Below are positions 1-15,200 of a stretch of DNA of 64,000 bases, one piece after another. The translations under genes were made by a program, and so were the position numbers. The stretch covers positions 46,683 to 110,682 of the forward strand of contig CAXIPT010000026.1 of NCBI GenBank assembly GCA_964030475.1, given 5' to 3'. Numbering within the stretch: the first letter of the stretch is position 1; each line of letters opens with the position of its first letter. The notes beneath the pieces are model-generated. The model was not told where the DNA came from, ran no database searches, and saw only the letters and a list, made by a program, of their open reading frames with translations. The DNA comes from Tethya wilhelma (lineage: Eukaryota; Porifera; Demospongiae; Tethyida; Tethyidae).

Positions 1-196
1 CACATTCAACTAAGCTAGCCAGTACGGACTTTAGCCATTTAAAGCAACCTACATACTTTGTGCATGGAACTTTTCATATAATTATACAAACTAACTAGTA
101 TAGAACGTTCACACAATAATTTGCTCTTTTTGGTGCATTGTTTGGTTGTCAACAATGTATGTGCATTTACAGAGCTGATGTACATGTACAGCATAC

Positions 197-3100
197 CTAT
201 TTTTGCTCTCACTAATTTCTCTTCCAAGGCTTCAAGAGCTTCATCAACATGTAGTCCATGGAGATCTAAACAATTTGATCCTTGCTCATTCCTACAGGAA
301 CAAGAAATATGCAATTCAAAGAAGTGTTGCCCAATGCCCTGGGGTGTTATGCAATGATGAGGTTTTTAAATAAGTAACCGGTAGAAAATTATAAAATTTT
401 AAACAATGAAATGCCTTACAAAATAAGTATGCTATTAAGTGTAAATTACTTGTATAAACTATATCCATAGGCTTGTAGCAACCCAATTGCTGGTGAAAAT
501 GGATAGTATACATTGTCCAACTGGTGAGAAACTAGGGTTTGTATATTTGTGAATTGAGTGATAGTTTTCATGGAGAAGAGAGCTATAAAATCTAAATATA
601 ATAGGCTAAGCCGAAAAATGGAATAATATGAATAAGCTCTTCTTCTAATGGATCCTCCTAGGCACATGTGCACAGAACCATGAGTTTGACATCATTATTT
701 AAACTGCCGCACCCATGGATTTATTCTTTAGCAACAATTGACATCATGCACATGATTTTAGATACCAGGCTACCTCTTTTTTTTGTACACTTCATTCATT
801 TCTGAAGAAGGAGTCTGGGAACGAGGCTAATATGCTTCTGTGTATCAAATCTTACTCAAGTTTGAAGTAATTTTAAGCTTGCTTTGAACACTCCTTAAAT
901 TAATGTTTGTGTTTTGGTGGAATGTTGAACATTGCATGCACTGTACTAGCGACAAAATTAATAAATTCAGTCTATTTGGCATATTCTAACACTGCAGTGT
1001 TTGCTCTAGAAATTTTAGTAGCTAGGACGTCCACAATTTTATGCTTTTATGTCATCTTTATGTACAATATTAATGAAGGCACCAAGGTGCATAACCCTTG
1101 GTGCGGGGTACATACTGAATCTTATAAGACTTAGTATTTTGATGGTATTTGATATATTATAGCAGTTTATTGTGTAGTCTAATATTATACAAGTAAAAAA
1201 AACATTGGAAATGTAATGAGACATAGGAATGGCCAAATCGTAAAAAGAAGGCAAACAAGATGGAATGGCTGTTTGAGTGTGTGCAGAATCATTCCTGTGT
1301 GGGCTGCATGTAGTACTCTCTTTCCATGTTGAGTCACTCATGTTGCCCATAGGAATAATTCTTTACACTCAAACAGCCATTCCATCTTGTTTGCCTTCTT
1401 TTTACGATTTGGCCATTCCTATGTCTCATTACATTTCCAATGTTTTTTTACTTGTTTGTTCTCATTTTTTCATAATTCTACAAATCACATTTGAGTTTGT
1501 GTGTATATGGTAGTTACTTGTACACTATCAGCATGGATGTTATAGCTAATCTATGCTCAGGCTGATCAGTACTGAAGTAATGTCAGGAGCCTGCTGAGCT
1601 CAGTGTATCTATCAAAATTTAATTGCTTTGCTCATCTTATAATGAATACTACATAACACAGTAGTGTATTCACCTCCTAAATATTGAAGACTGAAAGGTT
1701 AAAGAGAGTCCAGCACAACAGAAATCTTCAGGTAAAGCAGGCAGGCGGTGAATATTTGGATTCCAAATAACGCACACTTATCTACCTGGAAAAGGGTCGT
1801 CAATTTGACTTTTCAAGTAGCTTATGAATTTATGCATGATGTGTAGAAATGAATGGCTGCCATACGGAGAAGCGCTTTTCGCCTTGTATCTAGCCATTCA
1901 ATAGGAGACTCGAGCACACGATACCAAAAGCATGTGAAGACAATGGTACCAAGTTTGTTTGTTCAAGAATCAGCTTCTGAAAGTGAGCAGTCTTCGAGAT
2001 ACGCTGAAATAACATAGAAGAAGAAGAAGAAGAAGAAGAAGAAGAAGAAGAAGAAGAAGAAGAAGGAGAAAATTGGAGGTTTGGCATATTTTAGTTTGGT
2101 ACCTTAGCGATGGTTTTAGGCCATGTTTTTAGGCTTGTTAGAAAGAGAATGAGCTAAATAGTAGCTTTATAAGGCTTTTGGTGCCAAGCGCTCAATTTTT
2201 GCAGAGTTATTCGCATGAATATTTGTATTACGCTAATGGGCCATCCGTGCCATTCCTGTGTACCCAGTACTACCGTATTGGGAATTGTTATTTCTAATAT
2301 TATATTGTTATTTCTGTATAATGTAGTTGGATGAGTGTGTATCAATAAGCAGGTCTGCAGCTATGCTATGGGACTCGCTCAGGCTTGCCCCTCATGCTTG
2401 CCCCAAAATTTTAACAGGATGAATGGGTGTGGCCTCGAAGCTTAGCTCAGATAGGCTGAAAAGCCTCAGATTTCAGAAACTATAGGCTTTTGTTGCTTTG
2501 TAAAAGGACCTCAGGCCATTTCATATCAGTAGCTAAGCTTCTACTGTCTATGCTATGGAGCTTGCTCAGGCTCGCCCCCCAAAATTATGGGTGTGGCCTC
2601 GAAGCTTAGCGCTCCAAGAGCCTCAGATCTCAGGAACTACAGGCTTTTGTTGAATTCTTTGTGTAATTTTGTTAGATAATCTCGATTATTTTACCTTGGT
2701 ATGCCGCTTTTGAAGACTGGAGCTGCTGTTCTTGAGATATAGTTGGAACACACACACACAGACAAAACGACTACCATAACCCCTGCTGCGCATGCGCACC
2801 AAGGGTTAATCAGTATTCAAGGATACACACATTGCTTTGTCAGCTATACTCTTTGGGAGTCCAGAAAAGAATTTAGTGGTCCATGGACTCCTAAACACCC
2901 TTTAGAGCAAACACTGACAATGTTGTATCTTTGTACAGTTTTAGCCTTGCACTCAAACTGGTCTCCAAGAGACTACATAAACAGCAAGAACTCACTGTAA
3001 GAGGATGATATTTTCTGCAGCTCTTCTGTTTGCTTCTTTCATTTTCTCAGTATGTAAGTGACCCTGTAAAATGTCACAAATTACTTGATTTCTAGGAATA

Positions 3101-3275
3101 CATTACTTGATCCCACATACTTGTCTCGCATAGTATGATGCTAATTCATACTGCTTCTTACTCCTAGCCTGGGCTGCCTTTTGGAAGCTCTCAGCTCTCA
3201 GCTTAGCATGGAGAGCAGCCTCTGCTCTGAGGTCATTGTAAGATGGCTGCTCATCGAGGGTTTGATATACTGCAT
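197..3275 (-). CDS. N4BP2: N4BP2 exons 15-17: DUF1771 and start of Smr nuclease domain (truncated)
   Basis: Exon 15 (3275-3121) encodes [20 protein letters not shown], a DUF1771 helix. Exon 16 (3063-2996, only 68 nt) encodes [19 protein letters not shown] and completes it. Exon 17 (291-197) encodes [20 protein letters not shown], the [11 protein letters not shown] motif that opens the Smr fold; its donor is at 196. The Smr half with the GxGxHS loop is not in 1-196 and must lie off the left edge. DUF1771-Smr is the standard C-terminus of N4BP2. The intron 292-2995 is filled with repeats. Confidence 0.88.
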
Positions 3276-6200
3276 CTTGAAGTAAAATATACAGCAGTAC
3301 CTTACAAATTACTTCACTTATAACATGACAGAACACCCATCACATAATAATACAATTGAAAGAGATGAGCATACATTACTACAATACAATGCTAAAATCA
3401 ATCACACCCAAATACTAAACATGTGTATTGTATGTTCTCTGGAGACACAAGAGCTTGAACTGGAATAGTAAGCTGGGCAGGAATAGCAAGGAGAAAACAT
3501 CCACTCCTAAATGTCTGGGAACTGTACATGAACCATAGCTAGCTAATAAAATAAGCCTACCCTCTTACCTAGTTGTAAAGCAACTACTACAAATGGCGGT
3601 GCATTCATCTACAGCATCATCAATAATATTATACCATCTTTAGCTTCTTTCATCTTCCTGAAATGTTTGGTTGTGGGTTGAGGACAATGATCCAGGGAAT
3701 TCATAAGACTTGGGGCAGTCGCAGAGCGAGACAAGCATGTAGTAGACAGTACACTACCATCAGGTGAGTTTAACCCCACACGATTGGTAAGCACTTCCAC
3801 TGTAGCTTGCATATTGAACCTGAATATATAAATTAGAAACATATCCTGAATGATTTATGCAGTGACAGCTATATGTACATCATTACATATCCAGTGCATA
3901 CTGCACACAAACACACACACTGCCATACTTGTTGTCTACAAGTGTCTTATTTACGACTTGCTGTTCCAATTGAGGGAACATGGAATGGAGTTGCTTCACT
4001 TTCTTTCGGAATGTCATGTTAGACGGAGTCTCGACTTGATCCTGAATCAAGACATAAAATTCAAAAAATGAGTTATACAGATTGTACAGGAATACACATG
4101 CAAGGTTGGCTCTAATAGGTCCAAAGTAAGTGTGCATAGAACAAAGAAGGTCTACTTGTCTTAAGATAATCAATTAACTGTAGTCAATCAATACAGTTTG
4201 TGCCTCTCAGTTTCTATTAACTGTTTGAGACACATTAAGCTAAATTTATGTGTACACACAAGTACAAATGATTACGGTGAATGGTGAAAAATTCCTAGTT
4301 GATAAATTTCTGTTCACTGAGGACTACGAAGTTAACAGCATGAAAAATTGCAAATAGTCGGTGGGGTTGCATTGTGGTAATGCAATAAAAATTATTCAAC
4401 ACAAAGATTTAATGTAAGAAAAATTTAATTTTTCTAGAAAAATTTAATTTTTTTAGCAAAATTTCGCAATTCAGGGTATATTGAATTAATGAATAAACAG
4501 GAAAAAAAACTTGGTCATACATACCTGGCTCATGTGGGGGTCACTGGTTCCTTCCACAACGGTTGAGAACCTTTCTTCTAATGATGGCAACGGTTTTCTG
4601 CAATGCAATTATTTGTAGTGAATATAATTGTTTAGTATCAGCATACCACAACATACACCTATAGCAGAAGATTCTAACAAGCACCAACCAAACTAATTAT
4701 TAAAACTTGTTTAAGAGCTTGCTGATGATCTGAATGAATTAATTTTTATTGCTCTACCAACCTACCAGTAATACCCAAGCATTACAGCAAGTATCATTCC
4801 ACATAGGCTTGGGCAAAACTAATAAACACTCTGCTACTATCATACTAGACTACAGTTAGTTTAATAAGTTCATATGTATGTTGACCACATTTCATATAAA
4901 TGACATGGAATTCACAAACTCAAGGCTTTTAAGTATATGAAACTACACAAGAAAAAAGTCTCTAAGCAAGTTTGTAAGTTATGTAAAAAATAATTGTGTG
5001 TATAGGACCTCTAAATAAGCTGCTTAGTGCAACTACCACACAAATCTGTACATGTTGGGCTGCTTGTGATACTATCTGGAAGAGAACAGTATTCCCAGAG
5101 CATTTATTTGTAATTCCTATGTGCATGCTTGAAATAACATTATGTTGATGCAATGTATAGCTAATGTAATATAAAACGATTTGACCTAGCTTTTAACTTG
5201 GATTACATTATATACACTACTACAATAATACACCTTCAAAAGTGTACATCTCATACAAGTTTTTTTTTCCCTTGACATATTAGCTGTTTTGCAGAAAATT
5301 TGAGAGCTGCTGCATGCACCGCATACAGAACTGGCATGAATAGGATTATTTACTCCACAGAGAGGCATGGATACCATCTCTCATAGTAATTGTCACACTA
5401 CCTTTTAGCCATGGAATCATTAGGTGTTAGTAATTCCAAGGGAACAGTTTGATGTCGTTTCTTTTTTTTTTGCTTTGAGGTTTGTTCAGGAGCTTCTGCA
5501 AGAGAAATCCCAATACAGAGGCATAAAAAGTACACATTTATCAAGGAAGCGTACAGTAGACCCTCAATTATCCAAACCTCACTTATACAGAGCTGGAAGG
5601 CCAAATTTCTTTCGTTAATTAGTCGAAACATAGACAGTATATTCCCTTATAGTGTGGGAATGTTATTTATGACCAAAAAATATAATCTACCAGTGTTCTG
5701 ATATGCTAAAGTCATGGTAAAACTAGATCATGGATGCTACTATAGAAGATCGAGCTACAAAACAAGCATAAATTTATTGCTTCAGTAATCCGAACAATTT
5801 AGTTTTCTGAATGCTGGAAATTAGCTTGTGACTGAAGTGTTAAGACATAGATGATATAGTTTATCCTAACCATAGATGATACAGTACGGACGTCCAGACT
5901 ATATCATGTATGGTTAAGATAATTGAGGTTCTACTGTACATGAACATTAGTACACTAAATAGACTAAACTTGTCACTCAAAATTTGAAGTTGAGAATGTA
6001 CTTTAATTCATGAGTACAAGGGCCAGTGAATAACTAAAGCAAGAGCTGTAGATATTGAGAAAACTAACCTTTTCTCAAAATCAATTCGGATTGAACTTGG
6101 TAGCCAATCTTCTTAGCCTTTTGGAAACAAACAGAACAGATATGTAACATTCGCAAACTATAGTACGATCAATATTAAACTATTGTGCCACATGCACAAT

Positions 6201-9200
6201 AAACACACACAATTGATTTACAGAAGTGGTGCACCATTATTGTACACATATACATATACACATACCTTAAGTGTGTCGATCCATTTCTTATAAATCTCTT
6301 TAGCTGCTCTTTCAGACAACAAAACAGTCAAATCGTCATCTCTCATTTTATCTATTTACAATATCATGGAATTAGTTTGCTAAGGGGATTACTGTGAGCT
6401 TACATAATAATTAGATGCCAAGGAACACAAATCCACCACTATAAGTATTTCTAAACAATCAATTAGTGAATCACGCGATACCTTGATCAGGAAAAAGGAG
6501 GTATTGGTCTACAGATCCAAATAAGGCTTGAAGCTGCCGAGCAAGAGAAGAAGTGAGTTTCATTTCAAGATTATCATCCCTGGGTACACGATCATCACCA
6601 CAGCTATCATAAGTTGCTAACTCGGTACCATGACATTTATTTTGATCAACCCCAACACCAGCTGCTTTACCCTCAGATACAACTGAAACAGAGTTAGTCT
6701 TGCTAATGTTTATCTGCTCCTGTAGAACCCTTGCTATTTCTTCATCATTGGCACATTCTGATATCTTGGATTCACGATGAGGTGACAAACCACCACTAAC
6801 ACTCATCTTTTCCTTGTGTGACTGGGCCATACTCAGATTTGCTGAAGCAAGTGCACTAAGAGATGGCACTGATACAGTGTTGCTGTCTTCTTGTTCTTCA
6901 GCTAATGTAGACAGTACACTATCACTAGTAACAGAACTAACTGAAGAGAATGAATCGTCAACAGATTGAGTCACATCAGCACAGTTTGGAGTTGTGAGTG
7001 AGAATAGATCTCTCTCTGGGATGGAGGCAGAAACTAGAGCAATGGACACACTGTCTTCAACATTACCATTACATTTCTGGAAAATTCTTTTCAGATAGCT
7101 TGATTCCAAGTGTGGGAAACAACTCACTAGAAACATTAAATCACTCTCTGTAGATGCTAAATTCTCTTCGGCAGTGGGTGGTGCTGCTACTGGCTCATAT
7201 TGTTGTTGATTATCTCCACAGGTGATGGAAGAAACAAGAGAGGGATCATTCTCAAGAGTATAAAACTCATCACAGGAATTAGTGGAGGTCATCTTAGCTG
7301 AGTGTTGAAGTTCTTCACTTTGAGCTTCTATTGTGAACACAATTCCAGGGTCATCATCTCCTTCAGTGTCTGGACCAACAACATTCACAGGGGTCAAAGA
7401 CTGCGGGGGCGTATTGGTATTGTTGTCCAAAGTATCATCTTGTGGTGGGCTTGATGAGAATACTGCATTATCACTGATAGTGGGAGATGACACCTGAGGA
7501 TTGAGTTTGTTTGGTTTACAAGTAGGTTCTTTTGAGTGAGTGTCACTAACGGATGGAAATGCAGAAGGAAAGACAAATTTACCCACATCAGATGAGCTAG
7601 GGGTTGAAACATCATCTACCAACAAACTATTTACACTTAGTTCCTCCACTGGATTAGGCATTGCAAGAGAACTGCCTGTGCTCATCTTTCCTGTAGGAAG
7701 AGAGTCACTGCTCTCATTCTGGGGGAATGCTGTGCTTGTATCAAAGGGGGAAAACCTAGGGACAGAATCCTTCTCTGTTGAGCTATTTTGTTCAATAAAC
7801 AGGTTTAAGGAGGAATGAATTACAGTGTGGAGTTCAATACCATCTGAGTTCCATGGTGGCTTAGACAATGTCTGATAACCATCCTTCATTTCAGAAGCCA
7901 AGGACTGGAGAAGATCCTCAGTCAGTGCACCAATACTCGAGTTCTCAAGTCCAGAAGTAGAATCAACAATGTTGACATTGTTAACTGAGCTTAGAGCTTG
8001 GTCGAAATCACTCTGGAAGGGACTATCGAATTCCTCACGTAATTCTTGAAGACTCCTATTACATTTCTCGTTGTGGATTGTACCTGCAACAGAACTTGTT
8101 AACCCTTTGCTGAGTTCATTCTGGAGCTCTAATGGACTTTCATGCTCATCATGCATTGCTTCTTCAAGGCTATGTACAGTCTGAGTATTCTGGAGAGCAG
8201 CATCAAGAGCATTACCACTGTTAGATCTCATTACTTTCACCTGAAGGCTATCTTTAGTGGATCTGCCATCATAAGATATGACAGTAGGTGTATTGGCATG
8301 GGATTGAATGTTCTCAGTAGCTAATGACTCCAAGGAAAAGCTATTATCACTAAATATCCCGCTGCTAAATGTCCAAGTTTTGTTGAAGATGAACGGTTCA
8401 CTGCCATTAGATTGGCTCTCTTGCTTCCATGGCTGAATAGAGTTCTGAGATTGTGATGCAACTGAAGGTTCAGTACGTCTATGATCTTTGCTTACATTCA
8501 GTGGAGAAGCTCCTTCATATGTCATAGCCCGTACAGACTGGGTAGTCACATCATATGGACTAGACAAAGATGAATACTCATTAGGAAAAGTATAGAGTGA
8601 CCTTTCAATTGCTTCAGATGAGTTAAAATCAGGAAAACTTTGTCTAACACCTTTATCAGCACTCCATAAACTACTAGTACTCATAATTTTTGACTCAACG
8701 CTGGGTGTGTGTGCAGCCATCAGGATTCCTCCACCACTCCCCCATACAGAACTTTGACTCGGCCATACTCAGATTTGCTGAAGCAAGTGCACTAAGAGAT
8801 GGCACTGATACAGTGTTGCTGTCTTCTTGTTCTTCAGCTAATGTAGACAGTACACTATCACTAGTAACAGAACTAACTGAAGAGAATGAATCATCAACAG
8901 ATTGAGTCACATCAGCACAGTTTGGAGTTGTGAGTGAGAATAGATCTCTCTCTGGGATGGAGGCAGAAACCAGAGCAATGGACACACTGTCTTCAACATT
9001 ACCATTACATTTCTGGAAAATTCTTTTCAGATAGCTTGGTTCCAAGTGTGGGAAACAACTCACTAGAAACATTAAATCACTCTCTGTAGATGCTAAATTC
9101 TCTTCGGCAGTGGGTGGTGCTGCTACTGGCTCATGTTGTTGTTGATTATCTCCACAGGTGATGGAAGAAACAAGAGAGGGATCATTCTCAAGAGTATAAA

Positions 9201-12200
9201 ACTCATCACAGGAATCAGTGGAGGTCATCTTAGCTGAGTGTTGAAGTTCTTCATTTTGAGCTTCTATTGTGAACACAATTCCAGGGTCATCATCTCCTTC
9301 AGTGTCTGGACCAACAACATTCACAGGGGTCAAAGACTGAGGGGGCGTATTGGTATTGTTGTCCAAAGTATCATCATGTGGTGGGCTTGATGAGAATACT
9401 GCATCATCACTGATAGTGGGAGATGACACCTGAGGATTGAGTTTGTTTGGTTTACAAGTAGGTTCTTTTGAGTGAGTGTCACTAACGGATGGAAATGCAG
9501 AAGGAAAGACAAATTTACTCACATCAGACGAGCTAGGGGTTGAAACATCATCTATCAACAAACTATTTACACTTAGTTCCTCCACTGGATTAGGCATTGC
9601 AAGAGAACTGCCTGTGCTCATCTTTCCTGTAGGAAGAGAGCCATTGCTCTCATTCTGGGGGAATGCTGTGCTTGTATCAAAGGGGGAAAACCTAGGGACA
9701 GAATCCTTCTCTGTTGAGCTATTTTGTTCAATAAACAGGTTTAAGGAGGAATGAATTACAGTGTGGAGTTCAATACCATCTGAGTTCCATGGTGGCTTAG
9801 ACAATGTCTGATAACCATCCTTCATTTCAGAAGCCAAGGACTGGAGAAGATCCTCTGTCAGTGCACCAATACTCGAGTTCTCAAGTCCAGAAGTAGAATC
9901 AACAATGTTGACATTGTTAACTGAGCTTACAGCTTGGTCGAAATCACTCTGGAAGGGACTATCGAATTCCTCACGTAATTCTTGAAGACTCCTATTGCAT
10001 TTCTCGTTGTGGATTGTACCTGCAACAGAACTTGTTAACCCTTTGCTGAGTTCATTCTGGTGCTCTAATGGACTTTCATGCTCATCATGCATTGCTTCTT
10101 CAAGGCTGTGTACAGTCTGAGTATTTTGGAGAGCAGCATCAAGAGCATTACCACTGTTAGATCTCATTACGTTCACCTGAAGGCTTTCTTTAGTGGATCT
10201 GCCATCATAAGATATGACAGTAGGTGTATTGGCATGGGATTGAATGTTCTCAGTAGCTAATGACTCCAAGGAAAAGCTATTATCACTAAATATCCCGCTG
10301 CTAAATGTCCAAGTTTTGTTGAAGATGAACGGTTCACTGCCATTAGATTGGCTCTCTTGCTTCCATGGCTGAATAGAGTTCTGAGATTGTGATGCAACTG
10401 AAGGTTCAGTACGTCTATGATCTTTGCTTACATTCAGTGGAGAAGCTCCTTCATATGTCATAGCCCGTACAGACTGGGTAGTCACATCATATGGACTAGA
10501 CAAAGATGAATACTCATTAGGAAAAGTATAGAGTGACCTTTCAATTGCTTCAGATGAGTTAAAATCAGGAAAACTTTGTCTAACACCTTTATCAGCACTC
10601 CATAAACTACTAGTACTCATAATTTTTGACTCAACGCTGGGTGTGTGTGCAGCCATCAGGATTCCTCCACCACTCCCCCATACAGAACTAGGAAGGTTAC
10701 TTGTACTGTCTATTACTTCTTGGTTTTCTTCAAGAACAGGTTTTAGTTCCTGAAATGCTTGAGCACTTTGTGTCCTTCTCATTGGATCAGAATTGCTCAA
10801 AAGTTTCTTTTTCATCTCTGAATTATGCGTACTAGCAACACTGTACAAAATATGGGCACTTTGCGTTCTCTCCCAAGTGTATTGCTGAAGTGAAGGTTGT
10901 ACCTTTTGAATTACCGATTGAGGAGCATTATTGGGTTCCAAATGATGCCCATCATAAGCACCCACTTCTTCTGGAGAGCTCTTCATAACAGCATCTCCAG
11001 GTTGAACTATTTGAATTTGAGGGTTAGTAGTGAGCATGGGTTCAACAGAGTCAAGTAGCTCAAGTTCTTCAGATGAGTCCCACTGTACATCACATAAATC
11101 TGATTTAACCACATCTGTGCCACAATCTCTTTTCTCTTCAGTTTTCTTAATTTTATTCTTCTCCTTTTCCTTCTCGCCTTCGTGACCACCCCTACGAGGT
11201 GAACTATGTCTCTTTCTGGAAACTTTTGGAGAAGGTGGTTGTGCTTTTTTTTTCATCCTAGAGCCAACTTGCTGTTGCTGTTGTATATTTTCAACTTTAT
11301 TTTTGTTTGGATCATCATTTATCACTGACTTTCGTTTATGAGAGTCAGCACTATCTTTACTGACTCCACGGGAATCTTTGCTCACAGGTTTATTCTCCTT
11401 CAATGTTCGATTATGATGAGTTCCAGATGGTGGTGAGGGCTTTCTACGATCAGAGTTACTGTTACTAGGTCCTTTAATTTGTTTGCTGCGATCCTTCCTA
11501 TCACCTTGTTCAATGTGATTGTCAATGTTACGACCTTTAGCTTCTCTACGACTGGAATTTGAAGAAGTGGTCCTGAAGGAATAAAATCAGCAACAGTAAA
11601 TTAGTGAGGCATCACTTTCAAAACATTCAGAGGTGCATTGTAAATTAATTCCAAACTATACACATTCAACATTAAATTCCCAAACCAAACTCTACCCTGT
11701 TTGTTTCTTACTTCGTACGGTCACTACTAATAGCCCTATCATGATCTGTGAGAGTAGAAGGTTTCTCAGAAGGAGGATGGCTGTGTAAGATGGACTCCAA
11801 GCTCACTTGATGATCATATTTCTCCAGCATTCTTTCAATCTTTTGCTTTGAGACACCATGAATATTCCTCCTAGTAGAGAAAATAAGGTATACACAGTAA
11901 AGTACATTCGGTGGGGCTCAAAAGTCTATTCACAAACCTTGATCTTTTCTAAGTATTTATAGTATCTTTATTACAGTATATATTTACTTCAAAAGTGACA
12001 GATCAAAAGCATTTACCAACTACTGTATCTATCCAAAATGAATGCACCTAATCTACATAACCATTGGCACCATTGGGCACTCTACCAGAATGCACGAAAA
12101 AAAAAAATACAAGACACACTGGTCAGTGAGGCAGATATAACTAACAGTGGCGTTGGAACGGTAGACCAAGCTGTCAGGCTGCTCAGACTTGGGTGACAAC

Positions 12201-15200
12201 ACTAGCCAGCTACACGAAAAAATCTGCACATGCATACTGTGGTACTTACAAGTAATAGTAATGGTATTATGCGAAAATCTGTGTGGAATATACAGTGCTC
12301 CTGAGCAAGAGAGCAATATTTTGTATTTTGGACATTTCTGGGAATATATAGAAAAAGGTTAATTCTAAATGGACTGTAATGGTATAATTATTAATAAGGA
12401 TAATTTTCAGGCCCATATCCAAAATTTGGGGGTGTGGTCACATTTCCTGTTTGTTCAGCTGCCTGTTTTAACAGAGGTTGTTTACATTTTTGTTAGGCAC
12501 ATTAAATGCTAACTAATACTAGTTAAGAGCCAAGACTATGTCAGAGTAAAGATACCTGTTAGTAGTTACTTTGACTCTGATTGTAATGATTATCTTGAAA
12601 CTATCAGTGTGTAGGAAGCAAAATTACATCAATTATACAACCAAAATTGTTAAGCACATTATTTGCACACACCTTTGAGTTAAGAAGTCAGACTTGGCTA
12701 ACACAGTGGAAAGTTATGGAATTTTAGTTGCAACTATAAACCTTATGCTTTAAGCTTCACATTGGCAGATGAAACAAGCTTCTTTGCAACTCTTTCCAAC
12801 TTCATCAATTCTTATGATGTCATCAGTCCACGTGATTACTTTGAATGATGTCACTAGCCACAAAAGTTCAAAGTCCAAAGCTAGTACCTAAGCTTGTGAG
12901 TGTAAACATGCCTGTGCTAAATGGATGGCAGCTGAGCTCTCTTTGGTGTGGTATCGTTCTAGTTGCTGCAGTAGAAACCTCAATAGTATTCATCACTAAA
13001 CCTCAACACAGTAGCAAACTACACTCCCATATACTATGAAAACAGTACCTTGGTAACATATAAGCCTCAATTCGCGTGCGTGCATATAGTTATTACATAA
13101 TTACATAAATTCATGAGTAGGGAACAGCTGTGATGTCACAATGTGGAGTACTAAATAATGGAAGCATACTGGTTTTCATAAACTCTAATAAATGTGAGTA
13201 CTTTTGTAATTTAAGTCATGTTAACCCTTTTTTGTATGTATTTCAAGATAACAACTAGGTCTAAGCAAAAAAATATGAAAACTAAAAATATTGCTCTCTT
13301 GCTCAGGAGCACTGTATACAAACAGGTAAATGAGGTTTTTTCATTGGTGTTGTAACTGACATCTTGAATCAATGATGCACAATAAGCACATACATGTACT
13401 TTCAAAACAAAATAAATACCTTGCAAGCTCATTACTTTTAAACCTCCATGGAGTATCAGCTTCCAGTATATCCACACCGTAGCCACACTTTAACGCCTAA
13501 ATTTTCAAAGTAATACTATTCATTATCCTCAATCACAGTCTACAATCAATTTGTGAAAAAGGAATGACCATGCATGCACATTGTAGTTAAACTACAGTAC
13601 ATATCAATAGTGCTAAATCCTAATGAATATGAAACAAGGAGGGTAGGTATATCAGCTTGATATACGTCACTTCAGGCTTGTTCGGTAGTGTATGGCTTTG
13701 GATCTACATCTGGCAATGTATACATGCACAGCTGCTTTAGCGGTTAATTCAGTTTGATTCAAATTCTATCATGACCTGGAATTATACTTTTAGCAGTTAA
13801 TATGGAAACAAGTATATACACAAGTACAAACATTCAAGTTTGTATGTCTTCCCTCACCAGATGAATGTAGGGCTTCATCTCCCAGGTAATAGTATTAGTA
13901 TTATCAATAATAACTGGAGATTTGCCAACTTCCATTGCTGCTTTTGCTGGAGAAACAAACAGTACCACAGTAACAAGTTGATTCATTTTTTGTAGCACTG
14001 TTGTATATATGCTGCAAGCTGTACGGACTGCTTACATACTTTTTGTATCTACTTCCATGCTTAAAGTACATGTATGTACTCTACAGCAAATACAAACATG
14101 CACAAGCACAATGACATAGTACCTTTCATTTTGTTCTTCTCGTGGAACTCAGTCAGTTTACTGGAATCAAAAATATACCTGAAAGAACATAATATTTCGT
14201 GTGAACAATATTCAGAACTAGTACCAATACATAGAAAGTACACAACCCTACTAGAATGCCAATGATAGACACCAAAACTAACTTTGGCAATTCATAAGCA
14301 AGGAGCGTGGCTCGCGTGGCTCCTTGCTTGTGTATGAAGTATACTGATGTTTACTGCAGATACATGAAAGCAAAGGCATCTGCATAATAATGACTGGGTT
14401 GCCCAGCAGTGAAAGGTTATATATTATATTGATGATAATTAATTATAACCATTCCTGTGTGCACCCAGTACTACCGTACTGGGAATTATGTGACCATGTG
14501 GTTTCTTTTGGCACTAACTATTAGCATGAACAAACTGTTTGTACTTTGCAAGCTCTGAAGTGACTTACTGTCCACCCACATAGAAGAAGTCATCAGTCGA
14601 ACAAATCACACCATCCTTACCAACTAGAGTCCTGCAGCAAAGGAGACCATACTTGAAATACAGTGAACAAGGGATGTAATCATAGTACTTTAGATAATAT
14701 TATAATTCAGCCTACAATTCCAAATGATACAGGCTCAAAATAAGGCAGACAAAGCAGGAATGGAGAGTTTGGAAGATGTTATATCATGCCAGAATGATGA
14801 ATGGATGTAGTAATTAACAAAGAAAGAAAATTCACTAAAGTTAATAGCCAATATCGCAGGCTCTTTCCTCTGACTTTCACTCATAGTAAGCAAGGGGAGA
14901 GCCTGGTCAGAAATATCATGTGAATGAAGGTAGACGTGACCTCTGCAGTGAACATGCCCAGTAAGTACAACTCTGCAGTTTACAAGTTCAAGGACATGTC
15001 TATCCTCATGTCTGCTGGGAAAAAGGCTATACTGTATAGCTAGAAAATATTGACAGGGATTTTAAATTCACAGCTTGACTGTCAAGTCCAAATTGTTAAA
15101 TTTAAACCCGGTAATATTCTGGCAGCTCTATATACATGTACTATGCAAACGCACAAATCTTCGAATTTAAATTCACCAATATTTTTATTTTACTTTTTGC

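Noticed and set aside
760..829. Possible small MULE-like MITE ending ctgggaacgaggcta
   Set aside because: Only the right end clearly matches the TAGCCTCGTTCCCAG terminus. The left end is doubtful and no target duplication is visible.
1890..2087. Poly-Ser reading frame on the minus strand
   Set aside because: It is the GAA/TTC microsatellite inside the hairpin-ended repeat read in one frame, not a gene.
7540..7818. Plus-strand open frames inside N4BP2 exon 8 (also 9476-9754, 8142-8324, 10078-10260)
   Set aside because: Shadow frames opposite the coding strand. They occur twice only because the exon block is duplicated.
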